8,629 nt of DNA from an archaeon (GTDB taxonomy: Archaea > Nanobdellota > Nanobdellia > Woesearchaeales > GW2011-AR9). A program made the translations under genes and the position numbers. The notes beneath the pieces are model-generated. The model saw only the letters and a list, made by a program, of their open reading frames with translations, was not told the origin of the DNA and searched no databases. Each line of letters starts with the position of its first letter. Positions within the stretch are counted from its first letter, which is position 1. Shown piece by piece: positions 1 to 5,657 of the stretch. The DNA lies in NCBI GenBank assembly GCA_023266155.1, contig JAHFRS010000043.1, forward strand, positions 1 to 8,629. The letters are read 5' to 3'.

Positions 1-2330
1 TCAAGAGCATTCGTACAGCCGGCATCAGCAAGGTCAATGAAACCGTCACCATCGTTGTCTAATCCATCGGAACATTGAGTGAAGGGTGGAATGATACAGT
101 CTTCATCAATAAGAGTATCTCCGTCATTATCAATACCATCACCACATAATTCTAAAGGGATTACCGGTGGCACATCTACGACAGTAATCGTCATTGTTTC
201 ACTGACACTGGACTGCCCGTCTTTAACGGTAAAGGTAATATTGCCATACAATCCCGCTTGATCAAATCCTGGCGTCCAGACAAATCGGCCTGTTTTATCA
301 TTAAAGTTGGCTCCACGGGGAAGATAAGTGGCGATGAAAGTTAAAGGATCACCGTCCGCATCTGTTGCCGTCACGGTAAAGTCCAATAATTGTCCTTCAT
401 TGACAGTTCTGTCTCCGATGGGATTGAGAACCGGCGGGCGGTTAACGTTTCCCACGGCGTTTCCCACGGAGATAGCCATTCTTTCGGAATCAATGAATTC
501 ACCATCACTGATGGAAAATTTCACGGAATAATTTCCCTGTTGATCAAGAGTGGGCGTCCAAGAAAAGGTCTGTGTATCTTCATCAAAGGCAGCACCTTCT
601 GGCAAATCACTGGCGGCAAATTGCAATTGATCACCATCAGGATCGCTTCCGGTGATCGTAAATTGTACTAGTTCGCCTTCATTGACCGCTCTATTGCCGA
701 TAGTATCAAGAACCGGCGCACGATTGGTATTGTATACCTTAATGGTAAAAATGTTGGCAGCAGCACTGATGCTATCACGTACGACTACTCCGATATTATA
801 TACACCGGCCTGCTCGTATGTCGGCCTCCAATGAAACAGCCAATGCCGCTCAACATTGCCGGGAGTTTGTGGCAGGGAAACAATCAGAGCGCCGCTGGGC
901 AGATTGGCAGAGAGTGTCAGCAGGTCCGCATCCGGATCAATCGCCGTAATCTGAAATTCGACAACGTCATTTTCCTGTACGTTTTGATTTGGAATAGGAA
1001 TAATAAACGGAGGCCTATTGGTTTCCGTGACGGTGATGATAATTGTTTCTTCATCTGTTAATGAGCCATCGGAAGCTCGAATGGTCACTTCATGCCTTCC
1101 CACATCCGCGAGGCGGGGAGTCCATTGAAATGTTGCCGTGCCATTGTCATTATCAACAAATCGCGCCTCCGTTCCTTCGAGTCCAGCCATACTGAAAGAG
1201 ACAGATTGGCCGTCGGGCTCTGCAGCAGAGGCAACGAATTGCAATAATGCGTTACGATTAACGCTCTTATCGCCGATGAGATCTAAAATGGGAGCTTGAT
1301 TAACATTCTCAACTGTAAGAGTAAAATTTTGGCTCACAGCAGGAGCTATTCCATCGGTAACACGAACGGTAATATCATATTCACCCGCATCGTAATAATC
1401 TGCAGCCCACTGAATCAGGCCGGAACTGTTGACGCTCATCCCTCCGGGTGCAGAAGATAAAAAATAAGTAAGAACATCTTCCTGATCCGCATCCGCAGCG
1501 AGAACTTGATATTCATACCTTGCCCCTTCGGCGGCAGTTGTCAGAGGAAGTGAAGTAATGGCGGGGATTTGATTGACATCGTGCACAGTAATAGTAGCAG
1601 ATTCCCACGCTGAGAATTGTTGCCCATCATAGACCCGGAACTGCATTTGAAAGGATCGTTCGTCAGCAGGATGCTGGACGAAACCAAAACTCGGAGTGTA
1701 GGTAAATTGCCCCAGCTGTTGATCAAACGCCATGGCCGAATCAAGATTGTTATCTAAAGGAGCATTGACGGCGTTTCGGAGAGAGCACCCCAAACTCGAA
1801 GGAAAAGGTAATGTGCTACAGACTCGTCTCGCGACATAGGTGAGTTGATCGCCGTCATGGTCAATGCCCACGATGCGCATGATGCGTAACGTTTCTCCTT
1901 CGTTCACGTCATAGTCGTCAGGGACAATCGAAATAGTGGGTGTCGTTTCAACGTGTAATGAAAAATACTCTGTCGCTTGCTCTGCGGCATTAGAGACATG
2001 AACACGAACAGTATAATCACCAGCTAATTCTGTAGTGCTGATGCTAAAAGTTTGCACATAATCATCGTCGGTATCCGCGGGAATGCTGACATCAGTATAA
2101 ACATTTCTGACCAGTGTGGCTCCTCTCATCACTTGAATTTGCATGCCAAAATCAGTTGTACTCGCAACGTGAACTACTAATTCTGCCGGTTCACCTTGAT
2201 TGACATCTAATGAACTTTCTCCGTCAGCACCCGTGACGGACAATTGGATAGTGCCGCCTGCATATACTAAAGATGTTATTGCAGTAGCTATAATCAAGAA
2301 CACGAACATCAACATTGATTTTTTTTTCAT
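1..2330 (-). CDS. Secreted multi-domain cadherin/Ig-like surface protein with acidic DxDNDGD motifs (3' end outside window)
   Basis: An uninterrupted frame of 776 codons begins at ATG 2330-2328 and is still open at position 1, so the C-terminus is missing. Residues 1-24 form a signal peptide: Lys-rich start, hydrophobic core, then LVYA/GG as the likely cleavage site. An N-terminal beta-rich region follows to about 127. Six tandem cadherin/putative-Ig (He_PIG-like) modules come next, starting near residues 127, 253, 343, 437, 535 and 630. They show repeated 'NRxPVLxxIGxxxVNEG', 'DPDGDxLxF' and 'FxWTPxxDQAGxY' signatures. Near 728-744 and 752-771 are CGDGIDNDGDTLIDEDC and a related Cys-bracketed motif, resembling thrombospondin-3/EF-hand-like calcium-binding loops. 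Such proteins are usually surface adhesins or stalk proteins; adhesion here is inference. An AGAGG ribosome site overlaps the preceding gene's stop, which supports this start and coupling to that gene. The missing C-terminus could hold a membrane anchor or more motifs. Confidence 0.9.
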   Translation of the reverse strand, partial: MKKKSMLMFVFLIIATAITSLVYAGGTIQLSVTGADGESSLDVNQGEPAELVVHVASTTDFGMQIQVMRGATLVRNVYTDVSIPADTDDDYVQTFSISTTELAGDYTVRVHVSNAAEQATEYFSLHVETTPTISIVPDDYDVNEGETLRIMRIVGIDHDGDQLTYVARRVCSTLPFPSSLGCSLRNAVNAPLDNNLDSAMAFDQQLGQFTYTPSFGFVQHPADERSFQMQFRVYDGQQFSAWESATITVHDVNQIPAITSLPLTTAAEGARYEYQVLAADADQEDVLTYFLSSAPGGMSVNSSGLIQWAADYYDAGEYDITVRVTDGIAPAVSQNFTLTVENVNQAPILDLIGDKSVNRNALLQFVASAAEPDGQSVSFSMAGLEGTEARFVDNDNGTATFQWTPRLADVGRHEVTIRASDGSLTDEETIIITVTETNRPPFIIPIPNQNVQENDVVEFQITAIDPDADLLTLSANLPSGALIVSLPQTPGNVERHWLFHWRPTYEQAGVYNIGVVVRDSISAAANIFTIKVYNTNRAPVLDTIGNRAVNEGELVQFTITGSDPDGDQLQFAASDLPEGAAFDEDTQTFSWTPTLDQQGNYSVKFSISDGEFIDSERMAISVGNAVGNVNRPPVLNPIGDRTVNEGQLLDFTVTATDADGDPLTFIATYLPRGANFNDKTGRFVWTPGFDQAGLYGNITFTVKDGQSSVSETMTITVVDVPPVIPLELCGDGIDNDGDTLIDEDCIIPPFTQCSDGLDNDGDGFIDLADAGCTNAL
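170..1950 (-). repeat. Six tandem cadherin/Ig-like protein modules
   Basis: Within the large surface protein, about 90-125 residue modules repeat in tandem. Each starts with an N-[RQ]-x-P linker and contains a DxDxD-type calcium-binding-like motif (for example 'DADGDPLTF' or 'DPDGDQLQF') and a 'WTP...D..G.Y' strand. The last two modules, starting near residues 535 and 630, are the most alike, which suggests the more recent duplication. The first module is the longest and most divergent and contains two cysteines. Boundaries are read by eye. Confidence 0.8.
446..469. repeat. Perfect 12-bp tandem duplication in an inter-module linker
   Basis: The 12-mer cgtttcccacgg occurs twice back to back on the plus strand. 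It encodes a duplicated VGN(A/V) tetrapeptide in the linker between the fifth and sixth modules and so lengthens the linker by four residues without shifting the frame. It looks like a slippage event. Confidence 0.85.
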
Positions 2331-2338
2331 GATAAAAA

Positions 2339-2343
2339 CCTCT
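2339..2343 (-). promoter_or_regulatory. Shine-Dalgarno AGAGG overlapping the upstream stop codon
   Basis: AGAGG lies 8 nt before the ATG of the cadherin-like gene, and its first two bases are part of the TAG stop (2342-2344) of the 417-codon gene. With an 11-bp intergenic gap, this points to co-transcription and translational coupling. Confidence 0.8.
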
Positions 2344-3595
2344 AATACATCCTTCGCAGTACGTTCAGTCCTACAAAGTGATCTGCGTTAGTGGCGTTGA
2401 CTCCAAGATCGAGTCGAAGACAGTTTTTGCCGTAGCAAACATCGATAGCTGGGCCAAGATGCAGAGCTGGAGAAAGGCTTTCTTCGGTCTGCTCATCAGA
2501 AACGGTTAATGGCTCACCGATGGCCTGGCCGTCAAGAGATTCTAATCGGCTGGTTCTGCTCCGGGAAGTTGTTACCGATTGGCGCCGTAAAACCACGTCA
2601 GCAATTCCACTCAATTGCATTTTTAATTTTCCACCAAAGGTTTTTCTACCTAAAAGTAAATCAGTCGTTCCAATTCTGACACCAGCACTTCCTAAATATC
2701 TTCGTGACGTTCCTTCTTCGCCCGTTTGTGAGGAAAATTCCCGATATTGATCACGTGAATTATCCTGAGAATCCGGTCCATCTGAAATGGTCAGATCTCT
2801 CGTTGAACGTTGGGCACGGCCATAGCCGGCAGCAACATCAACGCCGACGGTGACTTTTTCCCCTCGATACGCCAGTTCGGCAACGACACGAAAGGCTGAA
2901 GCTCCATTATCGTTTGCATATCCTGGCCCCAGACTTAAGACGAAGGGACGATCTTCAGGAGTGGCAGTTAAATTTCTGGCTGCTTGATCTATGACTTGAG
3001 AACGGGCTTGTGATGATGCATCAGCTTGATATGACAGTTCGATAAAAACTCTACGAGCGAGCAACAGAGCAGCATCTGTGGCCAATTCATCAACACGTTT
3101 CCGATAATTTTCATCTTGACGCCCATTTTGTTCTAATTTCTGGACGAGATAGGTATAGTTTTCTAACAGAACATTCAATCTGCCTACCAATCCTTGTTGA
3201 TTTTGTTGATCTGGACTGATGTAATTGCGAGTTTTGTCAACACCACCTCGTACAAGTCTAGACAAATCATCTAAACCTTGTCGTAATTGAGTGTATTGTT
3301 CTCCCAAGGAAACGTCTTCCAATGATGCTACCCTGTGTTGCAATGAACGTATTTTTTGACAAGGAGCACAGTCTGCATCTGTTGAAGCTCTGGCGCCAGT
3401 AACAGCCATCGGAACTGCTGGCGCATGACTAGGAATAGTGATTGCTGGTTTCGGAGGAATTGTTTGTGCTGAAGGGGTGAAGTTTCCTGAAGGTGTAAAG
3501 TTTCCGCCTTCAGAAGTAATCTCCGCTCTGGCAACGGGAGCAAAACCTAAGTACGCCGTTAATCCGGCCGTGTACAATATTTTGGACATAGACAT
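2342..3595 (-). CDS. Secreted protein with coiled-coil N-terminal half and beta-barrel-like C-terminal half
   Basis: The family is not recognised. Residues 1-24 are a signal peptide ending APVARA/E. A Pro/Thr/Ser-rich linker follows (about 25-70) with a tandem GNFTPS repeat. Next come a CAPC pair (Cys76, Cys79) and a helical, coiled-coil-like stretch (about 80-210). From about residue 217 to the end the sequence is beta-rich with alternating polar and apolar residues, Gly- and aromatic-containing strands, and polar loops (about 262-298 and 340-375). It ends in a strand closing on Tyr417, as outer-membrane beta-barrels do. Cys387 and Cys392 form a second close pair, so disulfides are plausible. 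Five N-x-T sequons are present (residues 32, 38, 146, 208, 400). The start is fixed by GGAGG 6 nt upstream, though Met3 is also possible. The gene lies 13 bp after the 503-residue coiled-coil gene and 11 bp before the adhesin-like gene. Barrel identity is inference; a soluble surface beta-domain is the alternative. Confidence 0.88.
   Translation of the reverse strand: MSMSKILYTAGLTAYLGFAPVARAEITSEGGNFTPSGNFTPSAQTIPPKPAITIPSHAPAVPMAVTGARASTDADCAPCQKIRSLQHRVASLEDVSLGEQYTQLRQGLDDLSRLVRGGVDKTRNYISPDQQNQQGLVGRLNVLLENYTYLVQKLEQNGRQDENYRKRVDELATDAALLLARRVFIELSYQADASSQARSQVIDQAARNLTATPEDRPFVLSLGPGYANDNGASAFRVVAELAYRGEKVTVGVDVAAGYGRAQRSTRDLTISDGPDSQDNSRDQYREFSSQTGEEGTSRRYLGSAGVRIGTTDLLLGRKTFGGKLKMQLSGIADVVLRRQSVTTSRSRTSRLESLDGQAIGEPLTVSDEQTEESLSPALHLGPAIDVCYGKNCLRLDLGVNATNADHFVGLNVLRRMY
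3470..3505. repeat. 18-bp imperfect tandem repeat encoding GNFTPS twice
   Basis: Two adjacent 18-bp units (3470-3487 and 3488-3505) differ at two bases and encode GNFTPS GNFTPS just after the signal peptide. Each unit carries an N-F-T glycosylation sequon. Both base differences are silent. Confidence 0.85.
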
Positions 3596-3601
3596 TTTTT
3601 T

Positions 3602-3606
3602 CCTCC
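3602..3606 (-). promoter_or_regulatory. Strong Shine-Dalgarno GGAGG for the 417-codon gene
   Basis: GGAGG sits 6 nt before the ATG at 3595 and 2 nt after the TAA stop (3609-3611) of the preceding gene. It is the best ribosome site in the window, and this internal gene has no promoter of its own that I can see. Confidence 0.85.
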
Positions 3607-3608
3607 AT

Positions 3609-5120
3609 TTATTTGATTCTTAATCTGGCATAGGCATCGCCATCTTTAACACCCTCAAAGACTGGTCCACCTTTCATGATCGCCGTGAATTTGTTTTCAT
3701 CATCTTTTTTTCCAGAGTTCCCCGTGAGAATATGATACACATCCCGAAGAGCTGCGTCACGTCCAGGACCTTTCACGACAATTTCTCCACCACGGGCTAC
3801 AATACCCTGCTCTAAAATGGTATATAACCCTGAAAGGCTGTTAAGGTTATCGTGAATAGAAGCAGCTACTGCATCCTGACAAAGTACTGGGTATGTTTTG
3901 GGAATGGCTAAATCTCTTTGTAATTGACCGTAGTCATCCTGTAAATTAAAAAATTCATCTTCACAATTAATATTAGCTTGGTTAAAATCATCTCTTTCAC
4001 GTTGCAGTTGACTGACTTGATTTCGCAGTTTCTGAGCATCTTTGGTTGAAGACGGTGCAGAACTGTATCCAAAACCGAATCCTAAAATTAGGCTCAGTGC
4101 GCTGGCACCGATCGCTATCCATCGCCAGTTATCTTTCCGTTTGGTTTCTTTATTCAGTAAGACGTCATATTTTTCTGCTACATTGCTTTGATGAGTAAGA
4201 CTGGTCTGAAGATATTTGACCTGCTCGTCTGCCAATTCTTTTTTTATTCGTGCCGCGTCAAGATCTTTTTTCACCAATTCTAGTCTATTCCGTACTTCTC
4301 GATATAACGGAATCATCTTGCCATGCTCAGCGGCAATCAATTCCCTGAATTTACTGTTAGCTTCGCTGTTCAGCAAGGCCACATGACTCTTTATTCCATC
4401 CCTGGCCGTTTCTGCATGAGAGATAAATTCTTCCACGCCTTCGGGTGAAAGCCAGCTATACAATGTTCGTGCTGATTGAGCAAATGCACAGGCGACATCT
4501 TCGCCCTGCGGTAATAACCTTTCCACCGTCGTGACATAATGCTTAATCACGGAACTACCCCAGTTATCCATGGGAGCAGCAAACAAATGATTAAGATATT
4601 CCTGACGAAGGACAGGCATGTCTTTTCCCGGCAAGCGCATCTCAGGAAAATGCTGGTCTACTTGCTGCAGATAATCATCTAATGTTGCCCTAATAACAGC
4701 AAGATCATCCGCTTCTATGTCTAGGTCTAAGCGGGATTGCGTTTCTTTCCGTAATCTTGTGTTGTATTCTTTCACCACCACAGGATCAACGTGAACATTA
4801 TTATCACCATCAACAGGAAGAGTTTTGCCATCTGATAGAATATCAACAACATGTTCTGGATCAACAGGCTTAAAGTCATCAGGGTGATTCATTAATAAAT
4901 ATCCGCCCACCCCTTGGACTAATTTCGGTAAATCGACGACTCTGGCGGGATCTGTGGTATCAACTATTTTAAAATAAGGAGCCGTGTCACTTTTCTGAAT
5001 GATATAATCCATCATTTCTATCGCGTCCCGTACCTCTTTCCAACGAACAGGAAAGCCACGTCCCTTTAATTCTCCGAGAATTAAATCAATGGTATCAGAT
5101 TTTTGTATTTGTTTTGCCAT
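3609..5120 (-). CDS. Single-pass membrane coiled-coil protein, paralogue of the 531- and 377-residue proteins
   Basis: The function is unknown. A first N-terminal domain (about 25-85: 'VRDAIEMMDY ... VQGVGGYLLMNHP') and a second (about 146-250: 'HFPEMRLPGKD ... YLNHLF ... TLYSWLSPEGVEEFI') match the same two regions in the other two family members. A long heptad-like charged helix follows (about 255-330). After a basic KRKD stretch comes one TM segment (about 334-352), a second coiled coil (about 360-405), and a C-terminal domain (about 425-503) with GGEIVVKGPGRDAALRDVY. This C-terminal domain is shared with the 531-residue protein. The positive-inside rule puts residues 1-330 in the cytoplasm and the C-terminal domain outside. 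There is no strong SD; a GGGG sits 12 nt before the ATG, and a TATA promoter lies about 48 nt upstream inside the duplicated segment. The secreted 417-codon gene follows after 13 bp. Sequence identity to its paralogues is low, so the divergence is old. Confidence 0.92.
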   Translation of the reverse strand: MAKQIQKSDTIDLILGELKGRGFPVRWKEVRDAIEMMDYIIQKSDTAPYFKIVDTTDPARVVDLPKLVQGVGGYLLMNHPDDFKPVDPEHVVDILSDGKTLPVDGDNNVHVDPVVVKEYNTRLRKETQSRLDLDIEADDLAVIRATLDDYLQQVDQHFPEMRLPGKDMPVLRQEYLNHLFAAPMDNWGSSVIKHYVTTVERLLPQGEDVACAFAQSARTLYSWLSPEGVEEFISHAETARDGIKSHVALLNSEANSKFRELIAAEHGKMIPLYREVRNRLELVKKDLDAARIKKELADEQVKYLQTSLTHQSNVAEKYDVLLNKETKRKDNWRWIAIGASALSLILGFGFGYSSAPSSTKDAQKLRNQVSQLQRERDDFNQANINCEDEFFNLQDDYGQLQRDLAIPKTYPVLCQDAVAASIHDNLNSLSGLYTILEQGIVARGGEIVVKGPGRDAALRDVYHILTGNSGKKDDENKFTAIMKGGPVFEGVKDGDAYARLRIK

Positions 5121-5141
5121 GAGGAATAGACCCCGTTCACA

Positions 5142-5162
5142 CTAATACTACCCTCAAGTAGG
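5142..5162. promoter_or_regulatory. Candidate operator or start-site element downstream of the TATA box
   Basis: On the minus strand this reads CCTACTTGAGGGTAGTATTAG, overlapping the transcription start expected about 25 nt after the TATA box. The other copy (7267-7287) differs only by TTGAG to TCGAG, which makes a CTCGAG palindrome there. A closely similar string, CTACTTGAG-AAG-GGTACTATTA, lies on the opposite strand at 8478-8499, next to the first promoter. A protein-binding role is inference. Confidence 0.35.
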
Positions 5163-5167
5163 CACTT

Positions 5168-5617
5168 CTATATAAAGCTTTTGTGAAGAATTGCTAATTT
5201 GAAGTAGTGAAACGATTTTTGGGAAGGGGCGGAAATGACCGGTACATTAGCTTGATAGGAATTATAGACGGCTCCGCCAATGGCCAGGCTGATGATGAGT
5301 CCCACAGCACCCAGATAAAAAAATAATTTCTTTCCCAAGGTTCTTTGTCGAGCAAAATCTTCATCTCTCTGCACCAATTCTCTGACTTTACCAACTAAGG
5401 TTTCTCTCAAATGGTCACTTCCACTTCTGATGATAACCATTTCTTTTTCCAAGACTTTTTGATCACGTTCTGCTTGAATCAGTTTACCAGAATAATCAAG
5501 AAGATCTCTGCGTAACTCGCCCACCACTGCGAGTTGACGTGTAATATGTTCCAGTTTCTGGCCAACGGCTCGCTGTTCCTGTCTACTTTCCTGCAGCAGC
5601 TGCACTGTAACTGCCAA
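5168..5617 (-). CDS. Truncated coiled-coil TM paralogue (C-terminal fragment); possible pseudogene
   Basis: From its fourth residue (TVQLLQESR...) this frame matches residues 247-377 of the upstream 377-residue protein without gaps. About 28 of 131 positions differ by my count. It keeps the coiled coil, the basic ARQRTLGKK stretch and the whole TM segment (LFFYLGAVGLIISLA), but lacks both N-terminal domains. The only start before the homology is TTG at 5617, with an in-frame stop at 5641 just upstream and no convincing SD; GTG at 5605 is the alternative. The TAG that ends the 377-residue protein is TCG here (5213-5215), so the frame runs on and stops at a TAG inside the next gene's TATA box. 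The intact frame argues for expression or recent formation. The missing head and poor start argue for a remnant that survives because it carries the promoter. Confidence 0.55.
   Translation of the reverse strand: MAVTVQLLQESRQEQRAVGQKLEHITRQLAVVGELRRDLLDYSGKLIQAERDQKVLEKEMVIIRSGSDHLRETLVGKVRELVQRDEDFARQRTLGKKLFFYLGAVGLIISLAIGGAVYNSYQANVPVISAPSQKSFHYFKLAILHKSFI
5169..5185 (-). promoter_or_regulatory. Archaeal-type BRE/TATA promoter for the 503-residue gene
   Basis: The minus strand reads CACAAAAGC then TTTATATA, a good archaeal BRE plus TATA match, with 48 nt between the box and the ATG at 5120. This predicts a 5' leader of roughly 20-25 nt. The TAG stop of the preceding fragment is embedded in the box. 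A bacterial reading (TTAGCA, 18-nt spacer, TATATA) is possible but weaker. Confidence 0.6.
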
Positions 5618-5657
5618 ATGCCAATGTTCCCGCCAATACTAATTCTTTGAATGTCAT
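5583..5657 (-). pseudogene. Signal-peptide head of a lost secreted-protein gene (24 codons)
   Basis: ATG at 5657-5655 overlaps the 531-codon gene's TGA as ATGA, a typical coupling arrangement. The product begins MTFKELVLAGTLAFGSYS, which reads as a signal peptide. It ends at TAG 5583-5585 a few codons after entering the repeated segment, where it is in a different frame from the coiled-coil fragment. It resembles the signal peptide of the 417-residue protein (shared K-x-L-x-x-A-G-x-x-A-[FY]), which likewise directly follows a coiled-coil TM gene. I read it as the beheaded start of a similar secreted-protein gene. A functional small protein, or a frameshifted fusion to the coiled-coil fragment, cannot be excluded. 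Confidence 0.5.

Larger units (their letters stand above)
5142..5608 (-). repeat. 467-bp direct repeat, copy B (gene 3' end plus promoter)
   Basis: This segment aligns without gaps to 7267-7733 at a constant offset of 2125. It carries the last 131 codons of the 377-residue protein's coding region (up to its stop position), the 3' flank and the TATA promoter. Positions 5282-5393 are identical over 112 bp to 7407-7518. The first 87 bp (promoter and flank) show only two differences by my reading. Two patches, near 5410-5465 and 5220-5245, are clearly diverged. The upstream edge at 5608 abuts unrelated signal-peptide codons. Confidence 0.92.

Noticed and set aside
3328..3543. Minus-strand alternative-frame ORFs (also 5194-5394, 5986-6177, 7532-7777, 1541-1744)
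   Set aside because: They overlap the real genes in another frame on the same strand. Where a repeat counterpart exists, similarity follows the main frame.
5583..5657. Programmed +1 frameshift fusing the signal peptide to the coiled-coil fragment
   Set aside because: I see no slippery sequence, and the fusion would place a coiled coil with basic juxtamembrane residues outside the cell, opposite to the topology of the paralogue. A deletion junction is simpler.
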